From Steroidobacteraceae bacterium (lineage in GTDB: Bacteria > Pseudomonadota > Gammaproteobacteria > Steroidobacterales > Steroidobacteraceae): a DNA stretch of 64,000 bases. The DNA is taken from NCBI GenBank assembly GCA_041395505.1, contig JAWLAG010000001.1, positions 930,001-994,000 on the forward strand, written 5' to 3'. The notes under the pieces are model-generated. The model had not been told where the DNA came from. It made no database searches and worked only from the letters and a program-made list of their open reading frames with translations. Each line of letters begins with the position of its first letter. Position 1 is the stretch's first letter. Of the stretch, positions 43,120 through 51,330 are shown piece after piece. A program made the translations under genes and the position numbers.

Positions 43120-44312
43120 TGCAGACCGGCGACCATTTGCAGTGGCCATTCTTCGAGGGCCGGCACCGTGAGGTGCACCAGCAATGCCAGGCGTTCATCA
43201 CCGGTGAACTCGATCCGGCTGCCCGGCACGAGCCGGGCGAGATCGATGCGATGTGCCGTGATCTGGTGCGAAAACTCGGCACGGCCGGGCTGCTGCGCCA
43301 TTGCGCGCCGGCGGTACCGGCTCAAGGCAGCCCCGCCTACGATGCGCGTTCTCTGTGCATTATTCGCGAAGCCCTGGCGGAGGCCGATCCACTGGCCGAT
43401 TTCGCGTTTGCGATGCAGGGACTCGGCTCGGGCGCACTGGCACTCGGCGCGCCGCGCGATCTCGCTGGTCGTTACCTCGAACGCGTCGCGCGTGGCGAAT
43501 CCATTGCCGCCTTTGCGCTGTCCGAGCCCGATGCCGGGTCCGATGTCGCGGCAATGGAGCTCGATGCCAGGCGCGACGGCTCGCACTGGCTATTGAACGG
43601 CGAGAAGACGTGGATATCAAATGGCGGTATCGCCGATTTCTACTGCGTGTTTGCGCGCACCGCGCAGGCGCAGACCCGGCCCGACGGATCGGCGGTCGCG
43701 CGCGGCATCAGTGCATTCGTCATCGAAAAAGACGATCCTGGCCTCGAGATTGCCGAACGCATCGATGTCATTGCGCCGCATCCGCTGGCGCGACTCGCAT
43801 TTCGCGACTGTCGAATTCCGGCACAGCGATTGATCGGTGGCGAGGGCGAGGGATTCAAGCTTGCGATGCGCACCCTCGATGTCTTTCGCACTTCGGTTGC
43901 CGCGGCCGCGCTCGGCATGGCGCGCCGTGCCCTGCGCGAAGCGCTCGCCTTTGCCAGCAGCCGGCGTATGTTCGGCCAGCACCTCGCTGACATGCAGTTG
44001 ACCCAGGCCGCACTTGCGCAAATGGCGACCACCATCGACTCAGCGGCGTTGCTCACCTATCGGGCGGCGTGGCTGCGCGATCGAGGCGGCAACGTCACTC
44101 GCGAGGCGGCGATGGCCAAGATGGCTGCGACCGAAGGCGCGCAGCAGGTAATCGACCGCGCGGTGCAGATGTTCGGAGGACGCGGTGTCGTGCAAGGCGC
44201 TGCGGTTGAACGGCTGTATCGGGAAATTCGCTCGCTCAGAATCTACGAGGGCGCGACGGAAGTGCAGCAGCTCATTATCGGCAGGGATTTACTGAAGAGC
44301 GCGAAGCCATGA
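43119..44312 (+). CDS. Acyl-CoA dehydrogenase
   Basis: 397 residues from ATG 43119, overlapping the preceding TGA by 1 nt. It has the ACAD core ALSEPDAGSDVAAMELDARRDGSHWLLNGEKTWISNGGIADFY, FRTSVAAAALGMARRALREAL, AQQVIDRAVQMFGGRGVVQG and RIYEGATEVQQLIIGRDLL. The Glu in YEGAT is the catalytic base of short-chain-type enzymes, unlike the dehydrogenase at 14.5-15.6 kb. It probably oxidises the reduced ring CoA ester, with ETF as electron acceptor. Confidence 0.92.
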   Translation: MQTGDHLQWPFFEGRHREVHQQCQAFITGELDPAARHEPGEIDAMCRDLVRKLGTAGLLRHCAPAVPAQGSPAYDARSLCIIREALAEADPLADFAFAMQGLGSGALALGAPRDLAGRYLERVARGESIAAFALSEPDAGSDVAAMELDARRDGSHWLLNGEKTWISNGGIADFYCVFARTAQAQTRPDGSAVARGISAFVIEKDDPGLEIAERIDVIAPHPLARLAFRDCRIPAQRLIGGEGEGFKLAMRTLDVFRTSVAAAALGMARRALREALAFASSRRMFGQHLADMQLTQAALAQMATTIDSAALLTYRAAWLRDRGGNVTREAAMAKMAATEGAQQVIDRAVQMFGGRGVVQGAAVERLYREIRSLRIYEGATEVQQLIIGRDLLKSAKP

Positions 44313-44710
44313 AGAACAAGGTGCTGCAGCCGGCGGGCTGGCCGCGACCAAAAGGCTATGCCAACGGCCTCGTCGCGCGTGGCCGCGTCATCGTTCTGGC
44401 CGGGCAGATCGGCTGGGATGCCAACGAACGGTTCAACAGCGGGCGCCTGGCAGACCAGGTCGGGCAGGCGCTTCGTAACATCGTCACATTGCTGCACGAA
44501 GCAGGGGCCGAAGCCCAGCATCTCGTCCGCCTGACCTGGTTCGTTACCGATCTCGAAGAATATCGACGGGAGATCGCCGCGGTCGGTGCCGCCTACCGCG
44601 AAGTGCTTGGCAAGACCTTTCCGGCGATGTCCGTTGTGCAGGTCGCGGGTCTGGTCGAAGCGCAGGCAAAGGTCGAGATCGAGGCAACTGCGATCCTTCC
44701 CGATGACTGA
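44309..44710 (+). CDS. RidA (YjgF/L-PSP) family protein lacking the usual Arg
   Basis: 133 residues, overlapping the dehydrogenase by ATGA. The trimeric RidA fold is clear: ANGLVARGRVIVLAGQIGWDANE, DQVGQALRNIVTLLHEAGAEAQHLVRLTWFVTD and FPAMSVVQVAGLVEAQAKVEIEATAIL. The Arg that holds the imine in canonical RidA (PARS motif) is Met107 here, so it belongs to a divergent Rid subgroup. RidA-like proteins occur in 2-aminobenzoyl-CoA gene sets, where removal of an enamine nitrogen is needed. This one may do that by another mechanism. Confidence 0.87.
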   Translation: MKNKVLQPAGWPRPKGYANGLVARGRVIVLAGQIGWDANERFNSGRLADQVGQALRNIVTLLHEAGAEAQHLVRLTWFVTDLEEYRREIAAVGAAYREVLGKTFPAMSVVQVAGLVEAQAKVEIEATAILPDD

Positions 44711-44754
44711 CGGCAAGGACCGCGTGCCGTTGCCGCGGCAGCGAGGTTAGAGCG

Positions 44755-46212
44755 ATGGCGATGTGGCGCCCCCCGGAGCGAATCCGCCATACCCCGGTTC
44801 CTGGCCGTTGGCCGACGGCGGACGAAGCGGCAGATTCGCTGCTGTTCACGCCTTTGCGTGCCGGGGCGCTCCAGCTGTCGGAGCGCAGCTGGGTCCCGGC
44901 GATGGTTCCATGGCGCGCGTCCGAGGATGGCGATGTCACGCCGAACGTCATCGAGTGGTATCGTCGATTCGCGCAAGGTGAGCCGGGCGTGATCGTCGTC
45001 GAGGCGACCGGGATACGCGACATACCAAGCGGGCCATTGCTGCGCATCGGCGCGGACCGGTACATCGACGGTTTGCGCCGATTGACCGAGGTCGTGCGCG
45101 ATGCAAGCGGCGGCCGTACCCGCCTGCTCATACAGCTGATCGATTTTCTGACCATTCGCCGCCGGCCGGATCCACAGAAATTTCTGCGCCAGTACCTGCG
45201 CGTCACGTCGCGACATGCTGCAGCACTTGGGATCGAAGGCGCGACGGACGCCGAGATTCGCGAGCGTCTGCTCGGCGCATCCGACGATGAGCTGCGCGGG
45301 GTTCTGGCGCCGCGGGAGTACGAAGCGCTTGCCATGGGTTATCGCGAGCGCATCACCGATTGCGAAATCGCAGCCATCGCCAATCTGCCGCGTCAATTGC
45401 CGGGGCTCTTTGCCGCTGCGGCAGAACGCGCGCAACTCGCCGGTTTCGATGGCGTGGAATTGCACTACGCGCATGCCTATACCATGGCCTCGTTCCTGTC
45501 GGCCACCAATACCCGGAGCGATGGCTATGGCAATGACATGCACGGTCGCCTGCGCATGCCGCTCGAGGTGTACGCGGCCGTGCGTGAGCGTGTTGGCAGT
45601 GACTTCGCCGTAGGTTGCCGAATGCTCGCCGACGAGTGCATTGCCGGCGGCACGGAGGTCGACGAGGCTCGTCAGATCGCCGTTGCACTTGCCCGTGCAG
45701 GGATGGACTTCATCTCGCTGTCGCGCGGCGGCAAATTCGATGACGCCAAGCAACCCAAGGTAGGCGAAGCCGCCTATCCGTATACGGGACGCAGCGGCTA
45801 CGAATGCATGCCATCGTACTACTCCGATGCGCGAGGTCCTTTCGGCCGCAACTTTGCTGCGGCCCAGCAGATCAGGCAATCCTTGCGCGACGCCGGACTC
45901 GCAACACCGCTCGTCGTCGCCGGCGGGGTCTTCGGTTTCGAACAGGCCGAAGCCGTTTTGCGCCAGGGCATTGGCGACATTGTTGGGCTCGCACGCCAGG
46001 CGCTGGCCGACCCGGACTGGTTCCGTAAAGTGCGCAGTGGTCGCGGCGGGGATGTCCGCGTGTGCCTGTACACGAATTATTGCGAGGCGCTGGATCAGCG
46101 TCATCGTGAGGTAACCTGTGAACTCTGGGACAGGGACAAGCTGGACGAACCTGGCGTGGCGATTTCGGCGGATGGCAAGCGCCGGCTGATTGCGCCAGAC
46201 TGGTCGCCCTGA
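44755..46212 (+). CDS. Old-yellow-enzyme family NADH:flavin oxidoreductase
   Basis: 485 residues. FMN TIM barrel: LLFTPLRAGALQLSERSWVPAMVPWRAS, LAGFDGVELHYAHAYTMASFLSATNTRSDGYGNDMHGRLRMPLEVYAAVRERVG, and FGFEQAEAVLRQGIGDIVGLARQALADPDW. A roughly 60-residue helical insert (about 140-200) lengthens it beyond the usual 360-400, and the C-terminus has CLYTNYCEALDQRHREVTCELWDRD. It could be a second ene-reductase for the dearomatised ring. It follows the RidA-like gene by 44 nt. Confidence 0.85.
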   Translation: MAMWRPPERIRHTPVPGRWPTADEAADSLLFTPLRAGALQLSERSWVPAMVPWRASEDGDVTPNVIEWYRRFAQGEPGVIVVEATGIRDIPSGPLLRIGADRYIDGLRRLTEVVRDASGGRTRLLIQLIDFLTIRRRPDPQKFLRQYLRVTSRHAAALGIEGATDAEIRERLLGASDDELRGVLAPREYEALAMGYRERITDCEIAAIANLPRQLPGLFAAAAERAQLAGFDGVELHYAHAYTMASFLSATNTRSDGYGNDMHGRLRMPLEVYAAVRERVGSDFAVGCRMLADECIAGGTEVDEARQIAVALARAGMDFISLSRGGKFDDAKQPKVGEAAYPYTGRSGYECMPSYYSDARGPFGRNFAAAQQIRQSLRDAGLATPLVVAGGVFGFEQAEAVLRQGIGDIVGLARQALADPDWFRKVRSGRGGDVRVCLYTNYCEALDQRHREVTCELWDRDKLDEPGVAISADGKRRLIAPDWSP

Positions 46213-46277
46213 CGTCAGGCCGCCGGGCGCCATAGCGCGCGAGCAAGCCTGTCACAACGATGAGAAGGGGGTATTCC

Positions 46278-47642
46278 GTGGCAGCAAATCAACACTCCGA
46301 CGGTCGAATCGACGTGATCGATATTCTCGACCGCGCACCATTCGCGGGATTGTCGCTGGCCGTTTCCATCTACACCGTCATAGCGATGATTTTCGATGGT
46401 TTCGACATACAGGCGATCGCATTCGCGGCGCCCAAGGTCATGGCCGAATGGCAGATCGACCGTAACACCCTTGCGCCCGTATTCATGGCGGGACTGGTCG
46501 GCATGGCCGTGGGCGCGATTGGCGTGAGCTGGATCAGCGATCGTTTCGGGCGCCGTGTTGCGCTGTTGCTTGGCAGCGCCGTCATTGCCTTGATGTCGCT
46601 CGGCGCGGCCTTTTCGGGTGACGTGACCGAGCTCACCGTCTGGCGCTTCCTGACCGGTATCGGACTCGGCGGTGTCGTGCCAACTTCGACGGCCCTGATG
46701 GTCGAGTATGCGCCGCTCAAGGTACGCAACCTGGTCGTCGCGTTGACGGTGGTCGGCGTGCCGATCGGCGGCATGCTGGGCGCGGAGGTTGCCGCGCAGA
46801 TCATCGAGCCTTTCGGCTGGCGAGCGGTCTTCATGGTCGGCGCCATACTGCCGGCATTGCTGTGTATCGCGATGTTCTTCGGTCTGCCCGAGTCGCCGCG
46901 CTACCTCGCGCGTCACAAGGCCCGCTTCGGGGAGCTTGCGCGAATATTGAATCGGATTTCGGGTTCGACGACCTTCGCCGCCAATAACAGTTTCTACGTT
47001 CGAGAAGAGCTCGCTTCCGAGTCGAACGCGACTCTTGCGGCGATTTTCAGTCGCGCGCTTCGCTACGACACTGCAATCATCTGGCTGATTTTCATCACCA
47101 ACATTTTCGCGGTCTATGCATTCTTCAACTGGTTGCCAGTAGTGCTCTCGTCGGTCGGCTTGCCGATCACGACGGCTCTGCGTGGCTCACTCTTCTTCAA
47201 CCTGGGTGGAGTCGTCGCCGCAATCGTTCTCGCCTCGCTGGTCAGCCGCTTTGGGTCACGATTCGTGCTGACCATCGTCGGCATCGGCGCCGTCCTGAGC
47301 ACGTTTGCGATTGGACTGGTGCCGGTGGATTCGGCAGCGGCCGGCCAGTCGACGATGTTGTTGATGTCCGCCATGACGCTGTCCGGTGCCTGCATACTCG
47401 GCATGCAGGTGGCCATGTATGCCGTCGCTGCGCACGCCTACCCGACCAACTGCCGGTCGACCGGTGTCGGATCGGCATCCGGCGTGGCGCGCCTGGGTGG
47501 CATCGTGAGCTCGTTCGCGGGCAGCATTCTGCTTGCGATGGGCGAGGGGATGTCGCCGTTCTTCACCGGCATCGCAGGCGTGCTGGTGTTGACCCTGATC
47601 GGCGTCGTGCTCTTGCGTCGGCACATGCCGGCGACGGACTGA
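46278..47642 (+). CDS. MFS transporter, aromatic acid:H+ symporter (AAHS) type
   Basis: 454 residues from GTG 46278, preferred because AAGGGGG lies 5-8 nt before it; ATG 46260 is an alternative with no visible site. Twelve membrane segments. The AAHS signature is MIFDGFDIQAIAFAAPKVMAEWQID in TM1, with SDRFGRRVALL between TM2 and TM3, and PTSTALMVEYAPLKVRN before TM5. AAHS carriers import benzoate-type acids with protons. As the last gene of the locus it probably imports the aromatic substrate. Confidence 0.9.
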   Translation: MAANQHSDGRIDVIDILDRAPFAGLSLAVSIYTVIAMIFDGFDIQAIAFAAPKVMAEWQIDRNTLAPVFMAGLVGMAVGAIGVSWISDRFGRRVALLLGSAVIALMSLGAAFSGDVTELTVWRFLTGIGLGGVVPTSTALMVEYAPLKVRNLVVALTVVGVPIGGMLGAEVAAQIIEPFGWRAVFMVGAILPALLCIAMFFGLPESPRYLARHKARFGELARILNRISGSTTFAANNSFYVREELASESNATLAAIFSRALRYDTAIIWLIFITNIFAVYAFFNWLPVVLSSVGLPITTALRGSLFFNLGGVVAAIVLASLVSRFGSRFVLTIVGIGAVLSTFAIGLVPVDSAAAGQSTMLLMSAMTLSGACILGMQVAMYAVAAHAYPTNCRSTGVGSASGVARLGGIVSSFAGSILLAMGEGMSPFFTGIAGVLVLTLIGVVLLRRHMPATD

Positions 47643-47677
47643 GGTGAGCGAATAGCAAACTAGAGGGCCGCGGGTCG

Positions 47678-47716
47678 CAGCCGGCCGGTCGCACGCGTCC
47701 GTGGACCAACCGGCTG
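47678..47716. terminator. Strong hairpin between convergent genes (putative bidirectional terminator)
   Basis: CAGCCGG (47678-47684) pairs with CCGGCTG (47710-47716), then a symmetric CC/AA mismatch, GGTC with GACC, an unpaired G, and CACG with CGTG around a CGTC loop. About 15 bp in 39 nt. It lies in the 92-nt gap between the MFS and TonB receptor stops. No T-run is seen on either strand, so termination would be atypical. Confidence 0.5.
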
Positions 47717-47734
47717 TATCATCGATTGCCGCGA

Positions 47735-50071
47735 TCAGAACTTGTAGCCGATCGTCACGCCCAGCATGCGCGGTTCGCCGATATGCGACCAACGGGTCGA
47801 ATGACCGAGCAACACACCGTCGAACGGGATCGCGAAGTTGCTCCAGATCACGCGCTTGTCGGTGCAATTGCGGCACCAGGCGGTGACGTCCCAGTGCTCA
47901 TTGCTCAGGCCTGCATGCAGGCTCAGCTGCGAATAGCCGCCTTCGGTCAGGTCGAACTGCGAGGCGAGGTTGGCCGCCGGTTCGCCGACGTTGGTGTACT
48001 CGGTGCGAAAATACAGATTGCCGCCCGCGGCCAGCGTCCAGTCGGTATCACCAACTGCGTGCTTGTAATCGAGCCCCAGGTTGCCCGACCACTCCGAGGC
48101 GCCCGGGAGCGTTTCGCCACCGAGTGGGTCGTTGCCCGGCGTCAATGCAGGGACATTGTTGGCGAATTTAGCGTCGAGGTATTGCAAGGAGGCGCTTACC
48201 GAAAGCGAGTCAGTTGCTTTCCAGATCGTTTCGAGCTCGACGCCCTGCGATTCCGCACCTTCGATATTGATGACCGCGAATGCGCCGTCGGCGGGCCGCA
48301 GGATCTGGTACTGCAGATTCTTGAAATCCGTGTACCAGGCGGCTGCGTTCACTCGCAAGCGACGATTGAGGAGGTCCGACTTGATGCCGACCTCGACATG
48401 GTCGGCTTTCTCGGGCTTGAAGGTCGGGTCCTGCGGTGCGCCAAGGCAGAACGGGCTGGCCGGAATCGGCACAGATCCCGCCGGACAGCCACTGACCGGA
48501 TTGCCGAAGAACAGCAGGCTGCCCGCCGCATCGCGCGTCATGCTGATACCGCCCGACTTGTAGCCGCGCGAATAGGTCGCAAAGCCCATGACGTCATCGC
48601 GAAAATCATATTGCAGGCTCGCTGTGTAGGTCGGCTCGCTGTCCTTGGTGCGCGTGTCGTAGTCGTACACCACCGCAAGTGGCAACGAGGCAAACGGCAG
48701 GATAGCTCCGGGCGGCTGGTCGCTCACCATCGAACCGTGTTTCTTGTCCTCCGACCAGCGTACGCCGGCCGTGAGTTTCAGCCGGTCGCTCAGCTTGAAC
48801 GTGCCATGGCCGAACAGCGCCTGGCTCTTGATGTTCTGCTCGAAGAAATGCGAGAACGCGCGCCCCGGGGCGAGGAAGCCGCCGAAGATCTGCAACTGGT
48901 TGATCTGCGAACCCCAGATGAATTCATTGATGAGCTCGATGTCCTCTTCGGAATAGTAGCCGCCGAGCACCCAATCGAGCCGCTCGCTGCTGCCTGAGAC
49001 TCGCAGCTCCTCGGATGTCAGCCTGACGGCCGGCAGGCTCTGGTTGCTGCGCAGGATGTCGACACCCGTGAAATCGTTGTCCTTCTCGGTCTTGTCTTCG
49101 TACTCGCGGTGCGCGGTGATCGAGGTAATGGTTACCGGCCCCGCATTCCACTCGACGTTGAGGGTCACGCCGGCATCATCGGCATGAAAGGCCGGCGGCA
49201 GGTTTGACTCGGCCAGCAAATTGTCGAAGCTTGGCGGGTCGACGATCGCCCCGCCGACCGCGAGTGGACCATTGGTCGACGCGGAACGAGGGTCATTCAC
49301 GCGCCGCAGCGGCACGCAGCAGATCTCGTCGAGTTTGGCGTAATCGCCGATCAGGTGAATGCTCAGGTTCTCGGTCGGCCGGTACAAGACCTGCAGCTTG
49401 CCGCTCTTGCGGTTGAGATCATGTATCGCCTGGTTGCTGCCGACGATGTCGAGCCAGCCGCTGCCGTCGGCATAACTGCCCGACAAACGTACGGCGAGCT
49501 TGTCGGAAAATGGCATGTTGATCGTGCCGCGCATCCGGTAGCGCGAATATTCCTCGAAGCCGACTTCGACGATGCCGTCGGTGCCGTCAAAAGACGGTTT
49601 CCTGGAAATCATGTGCACCACGCCAGCGGTGGTGTTCTTGCCGAACAACGTGCCCTGTGGACCTTTCAGGACTTCGATGCGCTCGAGGTCGAGGAAGTCG
49701 GTAGACGCCACGAGGCCAGAGCGGCTGCGATAGACACCGTCGACGAAGGTGGCAACGGCCGGATCGAAACCCATGTTGAAAACCGAATTGCCAAGGCCGC
49801 GCAAGGCAAATGCCGTACCCTGGCCCGGCGGGTCGACCGCAGTGATCTGCAACGATGGCGCGACTGCCTGCAAGTCGTAAATGTCGTCGACCTTGTTGCT
49901 CTCGAGCTGTGCCGAGGAAATCGCCTGCAGGGAAATCGGCACATCCTGCGCCGACTGCTCGCGCTTCTGCGCGGTGACGAGAACCTCTTCGATGGTCGGA
50001 TCCTGAGCCAGCGCGCCGGTCGCAGCGCCGGCAAGTACCGTACCCAACAGTGCAGGAATGCATCGCTTCAT
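47735..50071 (-). CDS. TonB-dependent outer-membrane receptor
   Basis: 778 residues from ATG 50071, with signal peptide MKRCIPALLGTVLAGAATGALAQ. The segment PTIEEVLVTAQKREQSAQDVPISLQAISSAQL is the TonB-box/plug entry. The plug contains AFALRGLGNSVFNMGFDPAVATFVDGVYRSRSG and LERIEVLKGPQGTLFGKNTTAGVVHMISRKP. A 22-strand barrel follows and the protein ends in GVTIGYKF with terminal Phe, the outer-membrane insertion signal. It takes up a large or scarce substrate with TonB energy. It is divergent from an AraC regulator, which probably controls it. Confidence 0.93.
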   Translation of the reverse strand: MKRCIPALLGTVLAGAATGALAQDPTIEEVLVTAQKREQSAQDVPISLQAISSAQLESNKVDDIYDLQAVAPSLQITAVDPPGQGTAFALRGLGNSVFNMGFDPAVATFVDGVYRSRSGLVASTDFLDLERIEVLKGPQGTLFGKNTTAGVVHMISRKPSFDGTDGIVEVGFEEYSRYRMRGTINMPFSDKLAVRLSGSYADGSGWLDIVGSNQAIHDLNRKSGKLQVLYRPTENLSIHLIGDYAKLDEICCVPLRRVNDPRSASTNGPLAVGGAIVDPPSFDNLLAESNLPPAFHADDAGVTLNVEWNAGPVTITSITAHREYEDKTEKDNDFTGVDILRSNQSLPAVRLTSEELRVSGSSERLDWVLGGYYSEEDIELINEFIWGSQINQLQIFGGFLAPGRAFSHFFEQNIKSQALFGHGTFKLSDRLKLTAGVRWSEDKKHGSMVSDQPPGAILPFASLPLAVVYDYDTRTKDSEPTYTASLQYDFRDDVMGFATYSRGYKSGGISMTRDAAGSLLFFGNPVSGCPAGSVPIPASPFCLGAPQDPTFKPEKADHVEVGIKSDLLNRRLRVNAAAWYTDFKNLQYQILRPADGAFAVINIEGAESQGVELETIWKATDSLSVSASLQYLDAKFANNVPALTPGNDPLGGETLPGASEWSGNLGLDYKHAVGDTDWTLAAGGNLYFRTEYTNVGEPAANLASQFDLTEGGYSQLSLHAGLSNEHWDVTAWCRNCTDKRVIWSNFAIPFDGVLLGHSTRWSHIGEPRMLGVTIGYKF

Positions 50072-50102
50072 GTGTGGAACTCCCAGCGTCGATGTGGCTG
50101 CC

Positions 50103-50144
50103 ATGCAACAATGCCAAGCTCGCGGGCGCTCTGGTTATGCAACA
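50103..50144. promoter_or_regulatory. Direct repeat pair in the TonB receptor / AraC gap
   Basis: ATGCAACA occurs at 50103-50110 and again at 50137-50144, starts 34 bp apart (about three helical turns). It lies between the divergent TonB receptor and AraC genes. AraC-family activators bind direct repeats on one DNA face, so these may be its sites. The repeats are short and could be chance. Confidence 0.35.
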
Positions 50145-50242
50145 TCGTTTTTTAGATATGGCGGACGCCTCGCTGCAAGACCGATGCGCCAGGTCGCAGT
50201 ACTTTGCCGAAACATCAATTGCGCCTAGTATCCACTGAAGCC

Positions 50243-51241
50243 ATGACGCAACACCGGGCAAACCAGTCTGACGACCCGCTGGCCTGGTACGAACCGGACA
50301 GCCAGCAACCCTTTGCCGAGGCGGCGGGTACGCGGTTCGTTCCGCGCCACCCCGCAGCGGCCGGACATGCAGATCTGGTCCGAATCGCCGATGGCTTCGA
50401 TATGGTCATCGGCGATTTGCGATATCGCGACGACCTGACCATCGATTGGCCGGGGGAGGCGAGGCTCAAGTGCCATTTCCGCCTGACCGGCAGCGGCGCC
50501 ATCGACCTCGATGGCCAGGCTGCGATGCCGGTCGAACACCACACGCTTGGCATATTGCTGTTGCCCGTCGGGGCGACCAAATCCGAGTTGCACCGTGCCG
50601 GTGAGCACGAACAATCCGTTACCCTGATTCTCTCGGCGCAATATCTTGCGGGACGATTGGGCGAGATCGGCTCGCAATTGCCCGAACCGCTGCAACGATT
50701 CCTGCAAGGCGCCACGGATCAATACTTTTCGGTTCACTTGCCGCTGCGCGCCGACGCGGCGGCTGCTGCGAGCGCACTGCTTGGCTGCGATCGCAGCGGT
50801 GCCTTGAAAACCCTGCATGGCGAGGCCCGCGCGCTCGAGCTGCTCGGCCTGTCCGCACAAGCGCTCATCGAACATACGGCTGGTGCCGAGCGTCCCGATC
50901 GTGGGTTGACCCGCAGGGACGTCGAACGTATTCATCGCGCGCGCGAAGTGATCGAAAAGCGCTTCGTCGCCCCGCCGACGATAGGAGAGCTTGCACGAAG
51001 CGTTGGGCTCAACGAGGGCAAGCTGATGCACGCCTTCAAGCAGATGTTTGGTTGTACGATTTTCGATTTCGCTCAGCAACTGCGTATGCAGCGGGCCAAG
51101 GAGCTGCTCGAGCAGAGCGATCTGGCCGTCACGCAGGTGGCATTCGAGGTCGGGTACGAATATTCGAGCAACTTCACGACGGCGTTCAAGCGTCATTTTG
51201 GAGTGACCCCGAAGGCAGCCCGGGATGCCGCGCGCCTTTGA
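50243..51241 (+). CDS. AraC family transcriptional regulator
   Basis: 332 residues from ATG 50243; an upstream TTG in the same frame is less likely. The first 230 residues are a ligand-binding domain of the PchR-like type (LKCHFRLTGSGAIDLDGQ). The C-terminal two HTH units are PPTIGELARSVGLNEGKLMHAFKQMFGCTIFDFAQQLRMQRAKELL and VTQVAFEVGYEYSSNFTTAFKRHFGVTPKAAR. It is an activator-type regulator. It lies divergent from the TonB receptor and upstream of the AcuI-like operon, so it may control both. Confidence 0.9.
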   Translation: MTQHRANQSDDPLAWYEPDSQQPFAEAAGTRFVPRHPAAAGHADLVRIADGFDMVIGDLRYRDDLTIDWPGEARLKCHFRLTGSGAIDLDGQAAMPVEHHTLGILLLPVGATKSELHRAGEHEQSVTLILSAQYLAGRLGEIGSQLPEPLQRFLQGATDQYFSVHLPLRADAAAAASALLGCDRSGALKTLHGEARALELLGLSAQALIEHTAGAERPDRGLTRRDVERIHRAREVIEKRFVAPPTIGELARSVGLNEGKLMHAFKQMFGCTIFDFAQQLRMQRAKELLEQSDLAVTQVAFEVGYEYSSNFTTAFKRHFGVTPKAARDAARL

Positions 51242-51330
51242 TCTCAAATCCTTTTATTCCGATCCCATAAGTTGGCTTCGGTCGACGCGAATAGTCTTGT
51301 TTCCTGTGCGCCAGTAATGAGCCCTGACCA

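Noticed and set aside
44593..46233. 546-codon minus-strand frame opposite the OYE gene
   Set aside because: Antisense to a complete old-yellow-enzyme gene; the translation is low-complexity, rich in Arg, Ala and His.
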